Source of the DNA: Glandiceps talaboti
Lineage: Eukaryota > Hemichordata > Enteropneusta > Spengelidae
DNA: 64,000 bases
Assembly (NCBI RefSeq): GCF_964340395.1
Contig: NC_135564.1
Span: 7,961,361-8,025,360 of the forward strand
Reading direction: 5' to 3'
In this document: positions 49,030 to 59,448 of the stretch, piece after piece
Layout of the letters: every line of letters begins with the position of its first letter
Position numbering within the stretch: position 1 is the stretch's first letter
Notes under the pieces: model-generated
Told to the model about the DNA's origin: nothing
The model's database searches: none
What the model saw: only the letters and a program-made list of their open reading frames with translations
Translations under genes and position numbers: made by a program

Positions 49030-50067
49030 GTTAATTAAGACATACAGACAGACAGACAAATGATTTATAACAACAGACTGAAAAACTAAATGATGAAAAA
49101 AACTACAGAGAAGTCATCAGTTTTGGTAATTTACAACCCTCTCATCGTTAATTAAATAGACAGACAAATGATTTATAACAGCAGCTAGAACAACAAAATG
49201 ATGTATTCTACAGAAACTGCACAGTTTCGGTAATTTACACCTCTCTCATTAACATTGGCAATCCTTAATTAAGATAGCCACAACAGTGATTTACAACAAC
49301 AGATTGAACAACTTATTCTAGAGAGAGTTGACAGATAATTGACACCACTCTCAATAACATTGGAAACTGTTGATTGAGATACACAGACAAATGATTTGAT
49401 TAATTACATCAACAGATGCAACAACTAAATGATGTACTCTACTGACAGTCATCAGTTTTGGTAATTTACACCACCCTCATTAACATTAGCAATAGTTAAT
49501 TAAAGATAGATTCACCATTGATTTACTGAGCTTGTCAGTGAGAACTACAGTCATGCAGTCACACTACAATGATGAACCAATTGGGAGACATGGACTTGAG
49601 ATTGGCAAAAGTGTATGGGTTTGATAAAAAGAGGTCTACAAGCCCTTTAATCTACATTTTAAAACTTTATTTACTGACCTCTCAAGTGGGGTCAAAATGG
49701 TGGTAAATAAAGTTTTCAAAACATAGACTAAAGGAGTTGTCACCCTGAGTCTTTTATCCGATGATTTTCAACAGCAGATTAATAACAAAATGCCATCTTG
49801 TAAATTCTACCGAGTCAGCTGTTTTGGTAATTTATACCACTCACTCTCGGTAACATCGGAAAGTGTTCATTAAGACTAACCTACCTGTAGACTTGAAGGA
49901 CTATCGCTACTACACTATTCCGATATCTAGGATAATCTTAACTGACAGCATGATTTTTTGAATTTTTTTGCTAACGTTCCAAGGACAGCGAAATTCAAAA
50001 TCAAGATATCAGTTAGGATCTCAAATAGAGTGGTAGCAATTGTCCTTTGAGTCTATACATGTAGGCT
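49030..50067. repeat. diverged flank of the 128-bp satellite
   Basis: At least six eroded units share TTAATTAAGA-AGACA, ATGATTTA-AACAACAGA, ATGATGTA-TCTACAGA and AGTTTTGGTAATTTACACC. Two unrelated stretches (about 49510-49740 and 49880-50060) interrupt the array. Divergence is far greater than in the core. Confidence 0.85.
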
Positions 50068-50962
50068 AAATTAAGATAGACAATCACATGATTTACAGTA
50101 ACAGATATAGCAAGGAAATGATGTAATCTACAGACTATAAGTCAGCAGTTTTAGTAATTTACACCACACTCTATCTATCATTAACATTAGAAATCTTTAA
50201 TTAAGATAGACACAGCAATGATTTACAGCAACAGATATTAGCAAGGAAATGATGTAATCTACAGACTAGTCAGCAGTTTTAGTAATTTACACCACACTCT
50301 ATCTATCATTAACATTAGAAATCTTTAATTAAGATAGACACAGCAATGATTTACAGCAACAGATATTAGCAAGGAAATGATGTAATCTACAGACTAGTCA
50401 GCAGTTTTAGTAATTTACACCACACTCTATCTATCATTAACATTAGAAATCTTTAATTAAGATAGACACAGACATGATTTACAGCAACAGATATTAGCAA
50501 GGAAATGATGTAATCTACAGACTAGACAGCAGTTTTAGTAATTTACACCACACTCTATCTATCATTAACATTAGAAATCTTTAATTAAGATAGACACAGA
50601 CATGATTTACAGCAACAGATATTAGCAAGGAAATGATGTAATCTACAGACTAGACAGCAGTTTTAGTAATTTACACCACACTCTATCTATCATTAACATT
50701 AGAAATCTTTAATTAAGATAGACACAGCAATGATTTACAGCAACAGATATTAGCAAGGAAATGATGTAATCTACAGACTAGACAGCAGTTTTAGTAATTT
50801 ACACCACACTCTATCTATCATTAACATTAGAAATCTTTAATTAAGATAGACACAGACATGATTTACAGCAACAGATATTAGCAATGAAATGATGTAATCT
50901 ACAGACTAGTCAGCAGTTTTAGTAATTTACACCACACTCTATCGTTAACGTTGGAAAATCTT
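50068..50962. repeat. 128-bp satellite core, 7 nearly identical units
   Basis: The CTTTAATTAAGATAGACACA landmark starts at 50195, 50323, 50451, 50579, 50707 and 50835, exactly 128 bp apart each time, with no indels. Units differ only at single sites, for example GCAATG versus GACATG and CTAGTCAGC versus CTAGACAGC. The last unit is 125 bp and diverges (CGTTAACGTTGG), merging into decayed sequence up to about 51080. Confidence 0.98.
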
Positions 50963-51306
50963 AATTACAAGATAGACACAGCAATGATTTACAGCAGTAG
51001 AATGAATAACAATATGATGTATTTCACAGAAAGTAGCCCTGTTTCATTCTCGTTAAGACCTAATATCATTATCAATGCCTCTCATTAACACATCTCATTG
51101 AGATGGTCCAGACATACCAAAACACTTATAATCAGTCCTAGACACATAAGGTGTTAATTAATATAACTCTAATACAACAGAACTGTTTGAAATACTTTTC
51201 AAGCTTCTGTTATTTTGTTGTATGCCAATCTCAGGTATTAGACAGAGTACGATGTCAGCTACCAAGTTAACAAAATCATGAATACCATTTGCGGTCTTAA
51301 CACCAC

Positions 51307-51308
<2 letters not shown>

Positions 51309-51370
<62 letters not shown>
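51309..51370. repeat. (ATC)n / (GAT)n microsatellite, retrotransposon tail
   Basis: About 20 uninterrupted ATC units. On the minus strand it directly follows the stop codon of the retrotransposon fragment at 51367-51640, so it is best read as that element's 3' tail. Confidence 0.97.
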
Positions 51371-51640
51371 TCGTCCGTGGATGGAAGAACCACAGTTTCA
51401 TCAACAATAGCACACTTGGTATATTTCCTCCACATATCTCTATTGTTCATAATGGTGAGAATCTCCCTTTCATCATTTAGGGCAACTTCCTTCTTTAGCA
51501 TATCCGGATATGCCAGCATTTGTCTGCCTTGGCAGTTTTTTCCAAGAGGAGATACCCCAAAACAGTAGTTTGGATACTGGATTGTTAACAGCTCATTGCA
51601 CAATGACTGACAAACTTCAAATGTCTCTTAGCAATCTGTA
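51367..51640 (-). pseudogene. 5'-truncated non-LTR retrotransposon, C-terminal end of its ORF
   Basis: On the minus strand an open frame of about 85 codons includes GKNCQGRQMLAYPDMLKKEV, then ALNDEREILTIMNNRDMWRK. The order GK-x-GRQ-x-L-Y-D-LKK, then an acidic spacer, then NRDMWRKY is the usual tail of invertebrate RTE/CR1-group ORFs (a pattern like GRQRLTYLD-LKKD... DR-x-WR). An upstream in-frame TAA shows the copy is truncated or decayed. The frame ends GACGAATGA, and the TGA is part of the (ATG)n tail. Minimal 3' UTR and a trinucleotide tail favour an RTE-like element. Confidence 0.6.
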
Positions 51641-52109
51641 GGGATAAACGAGGGATACTCCCTTAGAGTTCACTCGTGTTGGTTTTGTGATCCCACCACT
51701 AATGAGTAGATTTAAAAACAAAGAGAATATAAATCCTCTGAATGTCTAAATAATAATTATTAATATTGCAATTGTTACGAGAATGAATGTGTATGGACTT
51801 TGGGTTTGATAGTATCAAATGGGCAATTGCTATTCATAGAGTCATACAAAATATTTCAAAGTCATTCTCAAAGTTTTGCTAATGTCTTGTTGGTATCATC
51901 AGGGAGTGGTGGGGTTGGATGGGGTGGGGGGGGCAGGTGGGGCGGGGGGGGGACATGGGGGTGTACTGCTGTGTACAGTCCCATTGATAGGCTAGAATGA
52001 AATTCCCACCAACAGAAAACACAATAGAGAAAATGGCGGATAGTAAGAACCAGGCACGATGATGACTAATCTGTAATCATTTATTATATTGTCAAAAGTC
52101 TACTATAAC
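51641..52109. other. gene-free stretch with G-rich tract
   Basis: G-rich tract at 51903-51962 (potential quadruplex). No exon recognised. Confidence 0.45.
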
Positions 52110-52279
52110 TTACTTCCAGGTCAAGGCAGGGTTGATATATATTCTAATAGCTGTATCAGGAAAAGAAGTTGACCGAATCACAACCCCAAACTGTGAATTG
52201 CATACTTGAGTGAACTCTGTGTTGATGCAAGGGACAAGTGAATGAAGCAAGTAAAACAAGCCCTGATAGGCATCACTAG
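52110..52279 (-). CDS. candidate exon, minus strand (unrecognised)
   Basis: On the minus strand, an acceptor-like TTTACAAAG precedes an open frame containing SDAYQGLFYLLHSLVPCINT and SFPDTAIRIYINPALTWK. It ends either at a strong donor (GGAA|GTAAGTT, last exon base 52114) or at the TAA contained in that donor (52112-52110), which has an AATAAA about 25 bases further on. The composition looks protein-like. I know no family with this sequence and found no partner exon. An ATG further upstream in the same frame (52334) would make a 74-residue ORF. Confidence 0.25.
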
Positions 52280-53734
52280 CTTTGTAAACATTAACGCTAT
52301 GAAAGGCAGACTCCCATGAACACATATTACTCATTGAGACTCAGGTTGAGACTAAAGCAGTGTTTTAAAAGACTGTAACTGTTGAAAAGTCCAGCAATGG
52401 ATCCCAGACTTTCTAATTGTACTAAGTTTAATATTCTGTAATTTAAGTGTGGCATGACATTGAATTCTTGTGTGTTAGAAGTAATGTATGTACCTTGTAT
52501 GTACAGGTCACCTTCAAACCATGGTACTAAGTGATATATGTACCTTGTACAAGACACTTTCAAACTATGGTAGTGATTTTACACCAATTTAATGCATCTC
52601 TAGTTACATGTAACCGTTATTGATAGGTGTACTGTCAAGAGATTAGCCTTTGTTATGGCACTAATGTGTTACTATATTAGCTCTCATATTCCTCTAAGAC
52701 TTGTATTTGAGGAATACGTGAGCTAACAAAACAACACCTCAGCACTGTATTAACATAGAACCATATGAACACATCACCGTATGAATGTAGCACTGTATGA
52801 ATGTGAATGCACCTCAGATATAAACAGTTTTAACTTTTGCTGTTACTTTGTTCAAGAAAACTCCAACCCATTCTCAGTTAAAACCAAGAGAAATAAATAG
52901 GTCACTGCAAATTTTTAAAATAGATGTCAGTCTTATCAAAATAAAGCCATCTGAGAAACCAATATGGCCACCAAATCCAATATGGCCACCAAATCCAATA
53001 TGGCTGCTGAATTCTGTTATTTCAGATGGACCAAAAGCAAGCTTACATATGGCAAAGTTTGGAGAGTTCTAAGAACTTTGATTTTCAGGGAAATTCATCC
53101 CTGAGGTACATTCTACATTAAAACAGGCTAAGAAAGAGACTCTAAAAGTCATGCATGTCATATCTTTGCAATGTTCAATGCCCATTGATGTCATTGGTAT
53201 GATGGGGGGGGGGGGGGGGGGAGCTTTACTATTCAGCACAAAATATGTAACAATATATGCTCATATATAGAGTGGATTGAAATTGCAAATTTTCAGTCTT
53301 TGCATCATTGTAACAGCCAATACCAGAAAACTTGATCAGTTACAAAAAATGCATTAATTTATTCATCTCTATTGAAAATGTCATGTGTTCAGTCATGTGC
53401 ATCATGTGACCCTCATATAACCCTCAAGGCAAATAGAGATTTAAAACCAATGGAGAGGAAAACAGAAAACAAATAAAGTAAATTTTCAATAACTCTTCAA
53501 GGCTAATATTGCAATAACTGTCATAACATTGAAATTCAATCAGTCTTGTGTGCTTATTTTCAAACTACAATAATGTCCTCATGTTGTTTGTATCATTGGC
53601 AGTTAGCCTGAGGAGCCATCATAAACCACAGGCCTTTTCATGACAGACACTGTCCAAAACGTGCTCAGTTAAAATATTCAGTCACTTGCCTTCGTATTTC
53701 ATTGCATTAGTGATTACAGTGTTTTTGCTAAGGT
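52280..53734. other. gene-free stretch with small repeats
   Basis: ATGTACCTTGTA-x-ACCTTCAAACCATGG is duplicated around 52490-52570. CCAATATGGCCACCAAAT is repeated at 52962-53003 (about 2.5 units). A poly-G tract lies at about 53203-53221. No exon recognised. Confidence 0.5.
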
Positions 53735-53880
53735 GAGGGAACCCCGGTAACAGAAAGGGGATATGGTAAAACTGGCATAGTATCCAATACGTTGTACCAT
53801 AATTTTGGTGGGGAACCGTGGTAAAATAACAGGGGAACTCAGTTAGATTTCACCTGCTTACCACCCTTAAGAAAAAACAC
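53735..53880 (+). repeat. dispersed repeat, GGGGAACCC family, copy 3
   Basis: GAGGGAACCCCGGTAACAGA, then TACCATAATTTTGGTGGGGA, then ACAGGGGAACTCAGTTAGAT and TTACCACCCTTAAGAAAA. Best match is 25420-25560. Confidence 0.65.
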
Positions 53881-54797
53881 TGCATCAGCAAAAAAATATT
53901 TGCTCTGGCTTGAGAGAATAGTGAGGAGCACAGCAAAATCATGTTGTAGACAGACTGCAAACAGACAGAACAAAGCTTAATTGACCTATACCCACTGTCT
54001 TGTAAATACTACAAATTCAAGTCATGACCCCCAGGACTGTCTTCTGTCAAAGCGGTGAATTTCTGTGCAGCCCACTCAGTCCAATTGTTAGCTGTGTGGC
54101 ATCTTTTGTCAATTTGAGTGGTGGAGTGTAAAATGTTGCGTGGTATTGTTCTTGATTTCATATTTCAGACATAATGATGGCAAAGAGAGATGAAGCCAGT
54201 GAACAAAATTACAAATAGTTAATATCAGTGTGCTGTGAATGAACTTTCTGGGCTAACAGTTGAAGAAGAACATCCCACAAATATTTAGTCACCCAGGTTT
54301 TTTTCGCCTCAGACTGAAACAAAAACAGTTGTATATCTGATAAAATTTACTGGTTATCTTTAGCAAATAGTACTATGTTTTATGAGAGAAGCTCACTAAC
54401 AATGTATTTTCAGTACAGGTAGGTATAATTGGTCTAATTACGACACTAGACTGTCTTTGAAAAGTTACATAAAAGTTTGAAATATTTTCATGTTACAAAT
54501 AATTTATTCAGATTTTGTACTATATTACTCTGCATAAATAGTTACCCAATAATTAAAAGTATGGTACGATATCACATTCTCATCAATTTCAACAATGTTC
54601 CATCCCAAAGAAGTTGAGGACTTCCCCGTACCATGTACGAAAATCTACTTTATCGTTCGTTACACTGTGTTTTCCTTCCAACCTTGTGATGTTGTTGTGC
54701 TATCACTATATATAACAGAAACCCAGAGATAACATTGTACCATAGCAGACTAGTACTGAGCCTTTGCTGATATAGCAGACTTGTACAGCCTTTACAG
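53881..54797. other. gene-free stretch
   Basis: Nothing recognised before the candidate exon that follows. Confidence 0.4.
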
Positions 54798-55134
54798 AAC
54801 TCAGATACAAGTAATCTGGTGGTGTAGTGGCATTATTAAAACTCTGGCCCCATGCCCAGAGACAAATCATGACTGTGTTATTTGTGGTTGGATACAAAAA
54901 GTACAGTACATGGACTCCCTATTACAGTCTAATGGATCAGGTCCTGTTAACCCTGTGACCCGCCTTTCCTTACATCCCAGGGGGTGTCCATGTTGTAGAT
55001 CTGTGCAGCAAAATTGGTGTGCTTTGTGTCTGAATGGTCATTCAACTTGTCAGGAAAACACTACAGGGAGATATGCCAAGCCTCACAAGAAGACATATTG
55101 TGAAAAATTGTATAGACATTTCTGTTTACATTAA
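54798..55134 (+). CDS. candidate terminal exon, cysteine-rich (unrecognised)
   Basis: After CAGCCTTTACAG (or a second AG at 54826-54827) a single frame stays open to TAA at 55132-55134. The product is cysteine-rich with paired spacings: HDCVICGW, RGCPCCRS, WCALCLNGHSTC, and a basic end YCEKLYRHFCLH. It has an NTT sequon. The spacing could fit a disulphide-bonded secreted module or a metal-binding one; I cannot assign a family. There is no ATG at the start of the frame, so it needs an upstream exon, none of which was found. GC content is higher than in neighbouring DNA. Confidence 0.38.
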
Positions 55135-55202
55135 ACATCCTGAACCAATCAATGCAATTAGTGTTTTGGATTGAATGATTTATAAACTGGTAGAGATTAA
55201 TG

Positions 55203-55221
55203 ATCAATTGATTGATTGAAC

Positions 55222-55293
<72 letters not shown>

Positions 55294-55313
55294 ATTGATT
55301 ATTGATTTATTGA

Positions 55314-55364
<51 letters not shown>

Positions 55365-55566
55365 ACAATTGATTGATTGAACATTGGTTGATTGAACATT
55401 GGTTGATTGAATGAATCATTGATTGATTGATTGATTGATTGAACATGTGATTGATTGGTTGGTTGGTTGACTGGACATTGAACAATTGATTGAACAATTG
55501 GTTGTTTGATTGAACTATTGACTGACTGACTGACTGACTGACTGATTGATTGATTGATTGATTGAT
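55203..55566. repeat. (TTGA)n microsatellite, long and degenerate
   Basis: About 360 bp of GATT units with interruptions (GGTT, ACATTG, and a CTGA block near 55519-55545). Frames of Ile-Asn-Gln-Ser repeats on the minus strand are artefacts. Confidence 0.97.
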
Positions 55567-56449
55567 TCTAGAAAGTACATTTGCTATGGGTGTATTAATG
55601 TGACATCTTCATGTGTAATATGATTTAGTGTCCCCCTTAGATCTAATGATCCTTTGGTTTTAATAGTACCTACACTCCTTTAACGTGCTTGGTATGTAGT
55701 CTACTATTTTTTCTCAGGAATTTCGGAGTGCAGTATTAAATTTTATCAGTTTTGTGCCAATAAATTAGTCACTCACACATTATTTCAAAGAAATCTAAAA
55801 GGGAAGAATTTGTATCATATCACCAGTCCTTTTATCATCTTGCAAGAAAACAAAGGATTTGAGTGAAAATATCTGGCAACACTTTAAGGACCTTGAGATA
55901 GATGTAGTCGTTTGGGATGTAAACTGAAATGTACATACATGTATAGACCCATGGAATGTCAAGAAGGCTTACTATTCCATATTGGAGGTCACATTGTGTT
56001 GTGTATCTACTTAGTGTTGGTAAAGTTAAAATCTAAAAAAAAAAGCAGTGATCTTTGGTGAATAACAAGATTAGAGTTTCCTTGAAAATTTTTATCAAAT
56101 ACAGGAAATAGCAATCATCTCTTGTTCTACACACCAGAGGGCAGTATCTAGCTTTAAATGTGTACACTGATGATTTGTAGATATAACAAACACCTTCACT
56201 GGATCTGATGTCATATTCCTTTTAATAGGCAAATAAATTTTTAAAGAGTATGTCTGTCTTCAAAGGCAAGTGCTGAGTTTTCTCCAGCAAGTTAAGGAGT
56301 TTGTTCTAAGAGAACACAGAATCTATCTGAGCCCCCTTTCCAATATTACAGATAAATGGGTGGGGAGTTGTGTGTGTGTTTTTGGGGGTATGTTTCATTT
56401 CCTTGTACATCTGGTACAAAGCTGTATACACACAATATTGTGAATATGT
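55567..56449. other. gene-free stretch
   Basis: Contains the CTCF-like site at 56131-56144. No exon recognised. Confidence 0.4.
56131..56144 (+). promoter_or_regulatory. CTCF-like motif
   Basis: ACACCAGAGGGCAG fits CCASYAGRKGGCRS at 13 of 14 positions. It lies about 1.4 kb before the CpG-rich promoter zone of the ADAMTS gene, a plausible place for an insulator, but only the motif supports this. Confidence 0.4.
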
Positions 56450-56602
56450 TCAGGGTCTCTGACTTGACACTGGACCACTCCAATATGTAGAATTCAACCA
56501 TGGACCACTCCAGGGTCTGTGACTTGGCATTGGACCACTCCACTGGCCAGGGTCTTTGATTTGACATGAGAACCCCCTCCAGGGTCTTCGATTTGACATG
56601 CA
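56450..56602. repeat. tandem repeat, about 55-60 bp, 3 units
   Basis: CAGGGTCTCTGACTTGACAC then TGGACCACTCCA recurs three times, with a fourth short copy ending TTCGATTTGACATGCAG. Confidence 0.85.
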
Positions 56603-56969
56603 GTCAATAAGTTAATTGTTATACTGGCACATACAAGAAGCTGTGTCAATTGTCACCTATGTGTTACACTGTTTGTGTTGTGTGTGTCTTTCTCTTAGTC
56701 ACTATTCAATGAGTAGTATAACAGAACAGAGGTGTTTGCAGTTCCCATCAAAGCCAGTTTAACGGACCTCACAATGCTGGAGAACACAACCCAGCCGTCT
56801 GTTCATGTCTCTCAGTGCCACCCCTAAAGATTAGCCAAATATTTTGAAAATTGGGTTTCTCCTCTGTTTACAATTCAAGGTAGATTGATTGTACTGTGTT
56901 TTGAAAACAACAGTGCAGTCAATCGTTTCCGACCTGTCAGTATTGTGTTACTTGCCACTGTGTACATCT

Positions 56970-57124
<155 letters not shown>

Positions 57125-58533
57125 ACAGTTGGTGGACAATTCATAAAAAGAGGCTAGTTTAATTTTTAAAGGAAGTATTTCAAGTGATACAAACATTGTC
57201 TTTCATTCAAATCGTTTCTCCATTATCACGAGTATTTTTCACGTCATGTACGCAAATATACGATGGAAACATTTAGGTTGCCAACAACTTTAATAGTCCC
57301 TAAAATATGACAAGTTTTCCAGCTGGAAATGCTATCAAGTGAACGTTCTGACGCACTTGTAATAGTTTGGAGTCACACTTCAGTACAATTTATCACTTTC
57401 TCCAGACAAGATTTATCAGTGGCCAGTGGTATTAAACAACGTATGTACGATATGTTATCGCATTATTTAAACGAAAACAGCGTCTTTTTTTATTTATTTT
57501 TTTACCAGTTCATCGCTTTACACGTAAATTGATTTTACGGCAACACTGGCCTGTACAAAGGTCGAAAGTCTTGCGAAATCCAGGAAAAGCTTCTGTCACT
57601 GTGTTTGGAAGATGACTACGTTTGCTATTCCTCTTTGAATGCCGTGTCGGTGCGCACGGACGCACTCGTCGCTAAGCAACGGTATCAGTTATGTCGTGAT
57701 TATGATATTCCAGATAGACAGAGGCCAAGGGTATCGCATGTCTCAAGTAGAGGTTGCAACATCAACGTAAAGTTTGAGGTTTGACTCATATCAAGTGAGG
57801 AAATAAAAAAATACATCTTATAATTCTGGAAATACTGGGTATTCTGTGCAGAAAATGTTGTTAGAGGGCTAGGTGTTCAATGATGTACGCAGGTACAGCT
57901 TTTGACTTACCAGAGCTAGTCAACTTAGTGGGGTGGGGTGGGGGGGGGGGCACAACAATGTTATACAAATATAGGCAACGCGCCGCCACACGTCAAACTA
58001 GTGCAGTGAAGTACTGAACCGAGCTAAGCCTATTACATCACCCACTACCACCCAGGTAACGAGACACTCGTATCTGTAAAGTGTACACGCACTGTGCCGC
58101 CAACATACCAACAGCGAGTTCTGTAGTCAGTTTGCTGTTAGTACTTGTTCGGTACTTTCGCGTGTCCTGTCGACATGTCGCGGTTTCTCTTCTAACTCAA
58201 TCAGTGTACGAAGAACTTGTACTATTACTGCAAGCCTTGTCAGTGCCAAAATACGATCGAAAAACAGATCGAAAAGTACACGAGCGAGTGGAGTACGGAA
58301 AAGCTGCAGCTAGCTCGCTAGACTGGTCTCAAAGCCCGGTGTCAAAGATCTCTTAGTCTTAGTGTGAAGTTTAGCATTGTTGACACACAGCGGTGTAAAG
58401 AACACGTGCGCTAAATCGATTCTGCTACTTCGTCACAATGTAACACTCTCAATGTGTAATGCACCGCCGTTCTACGCTCTCCAAAACTTTTAACTACTCA
58501 TTACGGCTACATTGTTCCAAAAGAGCGCACCGT

Positions 58534-58539
58534 GATTGG
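58534..58539 (-). promoter_or_regulatory. inverted CCAAT box
   Basis: GATTGG within CACCGTGATTGGTCGAGA, a classic NF-Y-type context, 344 bp before the signal-peptide ATG and inside the CpG-rich zone. Confidence 0.45.
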
Positions 58540-58882
58540 TCGAGACTCCGGTCACACTGGATTACCATAGACGTACATACATAAAGTGAGGGTACTTTGT
58601 CATCAATCACAACTTGACGGAGCTTGGGTGCGAGATGGACTTCTGTGTTTGACACATAACGTTCTGAGGGGGACGTTCAACTGTTGTAGATGCATTCGTG
58701 GCCATACAGAGAAAACTTTTGAATTCGAAGTTGGAAGCGGAGATAAAAACTTGGAGCCAGCAGCTCTTCACATCACACATACTTGAACGACACTTTTGTG
58801 TTTGTATTTACGCTTTACGGGGACGATTAGTGGAGATCTCATTTGACACGTCGCAAGTGGAAAGGCAAACAATCTTAAAACA

Positions 58883-58987
58883 ATGTTCGTCGGCGTAGAA
58901 AAACTTGCCTTGTGCTGCATTTACCGTTGTACTTGTTTGACTATCTTCCTCTTGCCGGTTCTTATACAAGCGGATGAACCGAACAAG
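58883..58987 (+). CDS. ADAMTS16/18: ADAMTS16/18-like protease, exon 1 (signal peptide)
   Basis: ATG at 58883 starts 35 codons: a short N-region with Glu and Lys (MFVGVEKL), a hydrophobic core (CLTIFLLPVLIQA), then DEPNK. This is a convincing secretory signal with cleavage likely after IQA. The exon ends AAG|GCATGT, a GC donor. If the intron is not removed the frame stops at TAA eleven bases later. Splicing to the acceptor at 59385 keeps phase 0 and joins exon 2. Enzymes of this family are secreted zinc metalloproteases acting on extracellular matrix. The start is chosen because it gives the only signal peptide upstream of exon 2. The next exons confirm the family; this exon is inferred by phase and signal. 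Confidence 0.68.
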
Positions 58988-59266
58988 GCATGTTAATTTT
59001 GATGTTTAACACTGTAACTTTTGTGGTCTCAACATCTCGTTCATCGACAACGAAGTGTTCGTGTGTCGAATTTTTAGTGACGCGGCCATCTCACAGTGCG
59101 ATGTGACTGTCAAAAACATGGTGACCATCATCGTCTGATGATTTTGTTTTGGAGCCAATTTTTATCTCTTATCTGTTAATTGTACGTGTGAAAAACCCTA
59201 ATGACCAATTATGTTGCGTCGCATTAAATCCACAATTCTACTCGACTAGTTTTGACAGTAACTAAA

Positions 59267-59305
59267 ATGTCCAAGGCAAATTTATTGAGAAGATTCACTT
59301 CAGTG
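59267..59305 (+). CDS. alternative first coding exon of the ADAMTS16/18-like gene
   Basis: ATG at 59267 opens MSKANLLRRFTSV and meets a strong donor, GTG|GTACGT. The following intron would be 79 bp, ending at the exon 2 acceptor (59384), and the phase (0) fits. This leader is short, basic and lacks a hydrophobic core, so a protein starting here would not obviously be secreted. It could be an alternative product, part of a 5' UTR, or a chance ATG before a real or cryptic donor. Confidence 0.3.
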
Positions 59306-59384
59306 GTACGTGGTGCAGGTCTATCGTACCACATTTTATTGGCTTCCGAGTTTAACCCTATATTTTTATTTCTGACATTTACAG

Positions 59385-59448
59385 GGTTTCCTGCCGGGTT
59401 TGGGTCACACGCTGTCTGCCCCTAAACGAATGGTTGGCCAATCACCAG
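59385..59448 (+). CDS. ADAMTS16/18: ADAMTS16/18-like protease, exon 2
   Basis: 64 bp between TTTCTGACATTTACAG and GTACAGTA. It reads GFLPGLGHTLSAPKRMVGQS then P plus one base, giving phase 0 in and phase 1 out. It joins exon 3 so that the split codon becomes Asp (G|AT), followed by YEVAMPVQV. This part lies between signal peptide and conserved propeptide, a region that varies in length in the family, so homology alone would not identify it. Splice sites and phases on both sides do. Confidence 0.7.

Larger units (their letters stand above)
57540..59260 (+). promoter_or_regulatory. CpG-rich promoter zone of the ADAMTS16/18-like gene
   Basis: CG dinucleotides, rare in most of the window, become frequent here (for example GTCGGTGCGCACGGACGCAC near 57647, AACGCGCCGCC near 57977, and many around 58140-58420). 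The zone ends at the first exons of the gene. It includes CACGTG at 58403-58408, an inverted CCAAT box at 58534-58539, and GCGGCCATCT near 59090. No clear TATA box was found, in keeping with a CpG-type promoter. The transcription start cannot be placed from sequence alone. Confidence 0.6.

Noticed and set aside
49030-51080. CRISPR-like array (regular 128-bp repeats)
   Set aside because: No alternation of short repeats with unique spacers; whole units are repeated, and the DNA is eukaryotic.
55204-55497. Ile-Asn-Gln-Ser repeat frame on the minus strand
   Set aside because: Translation of the (TTGA)n microsatellite.
58081-58898. Open frames of 66-91 codons upstream of the ADAMTS start
   Set aside because: They lie in the CpG-rich promoter or 5' UTR zone, overlap one another in different frames and show no domain; the signal-peptide ATG at 58883 fits better.
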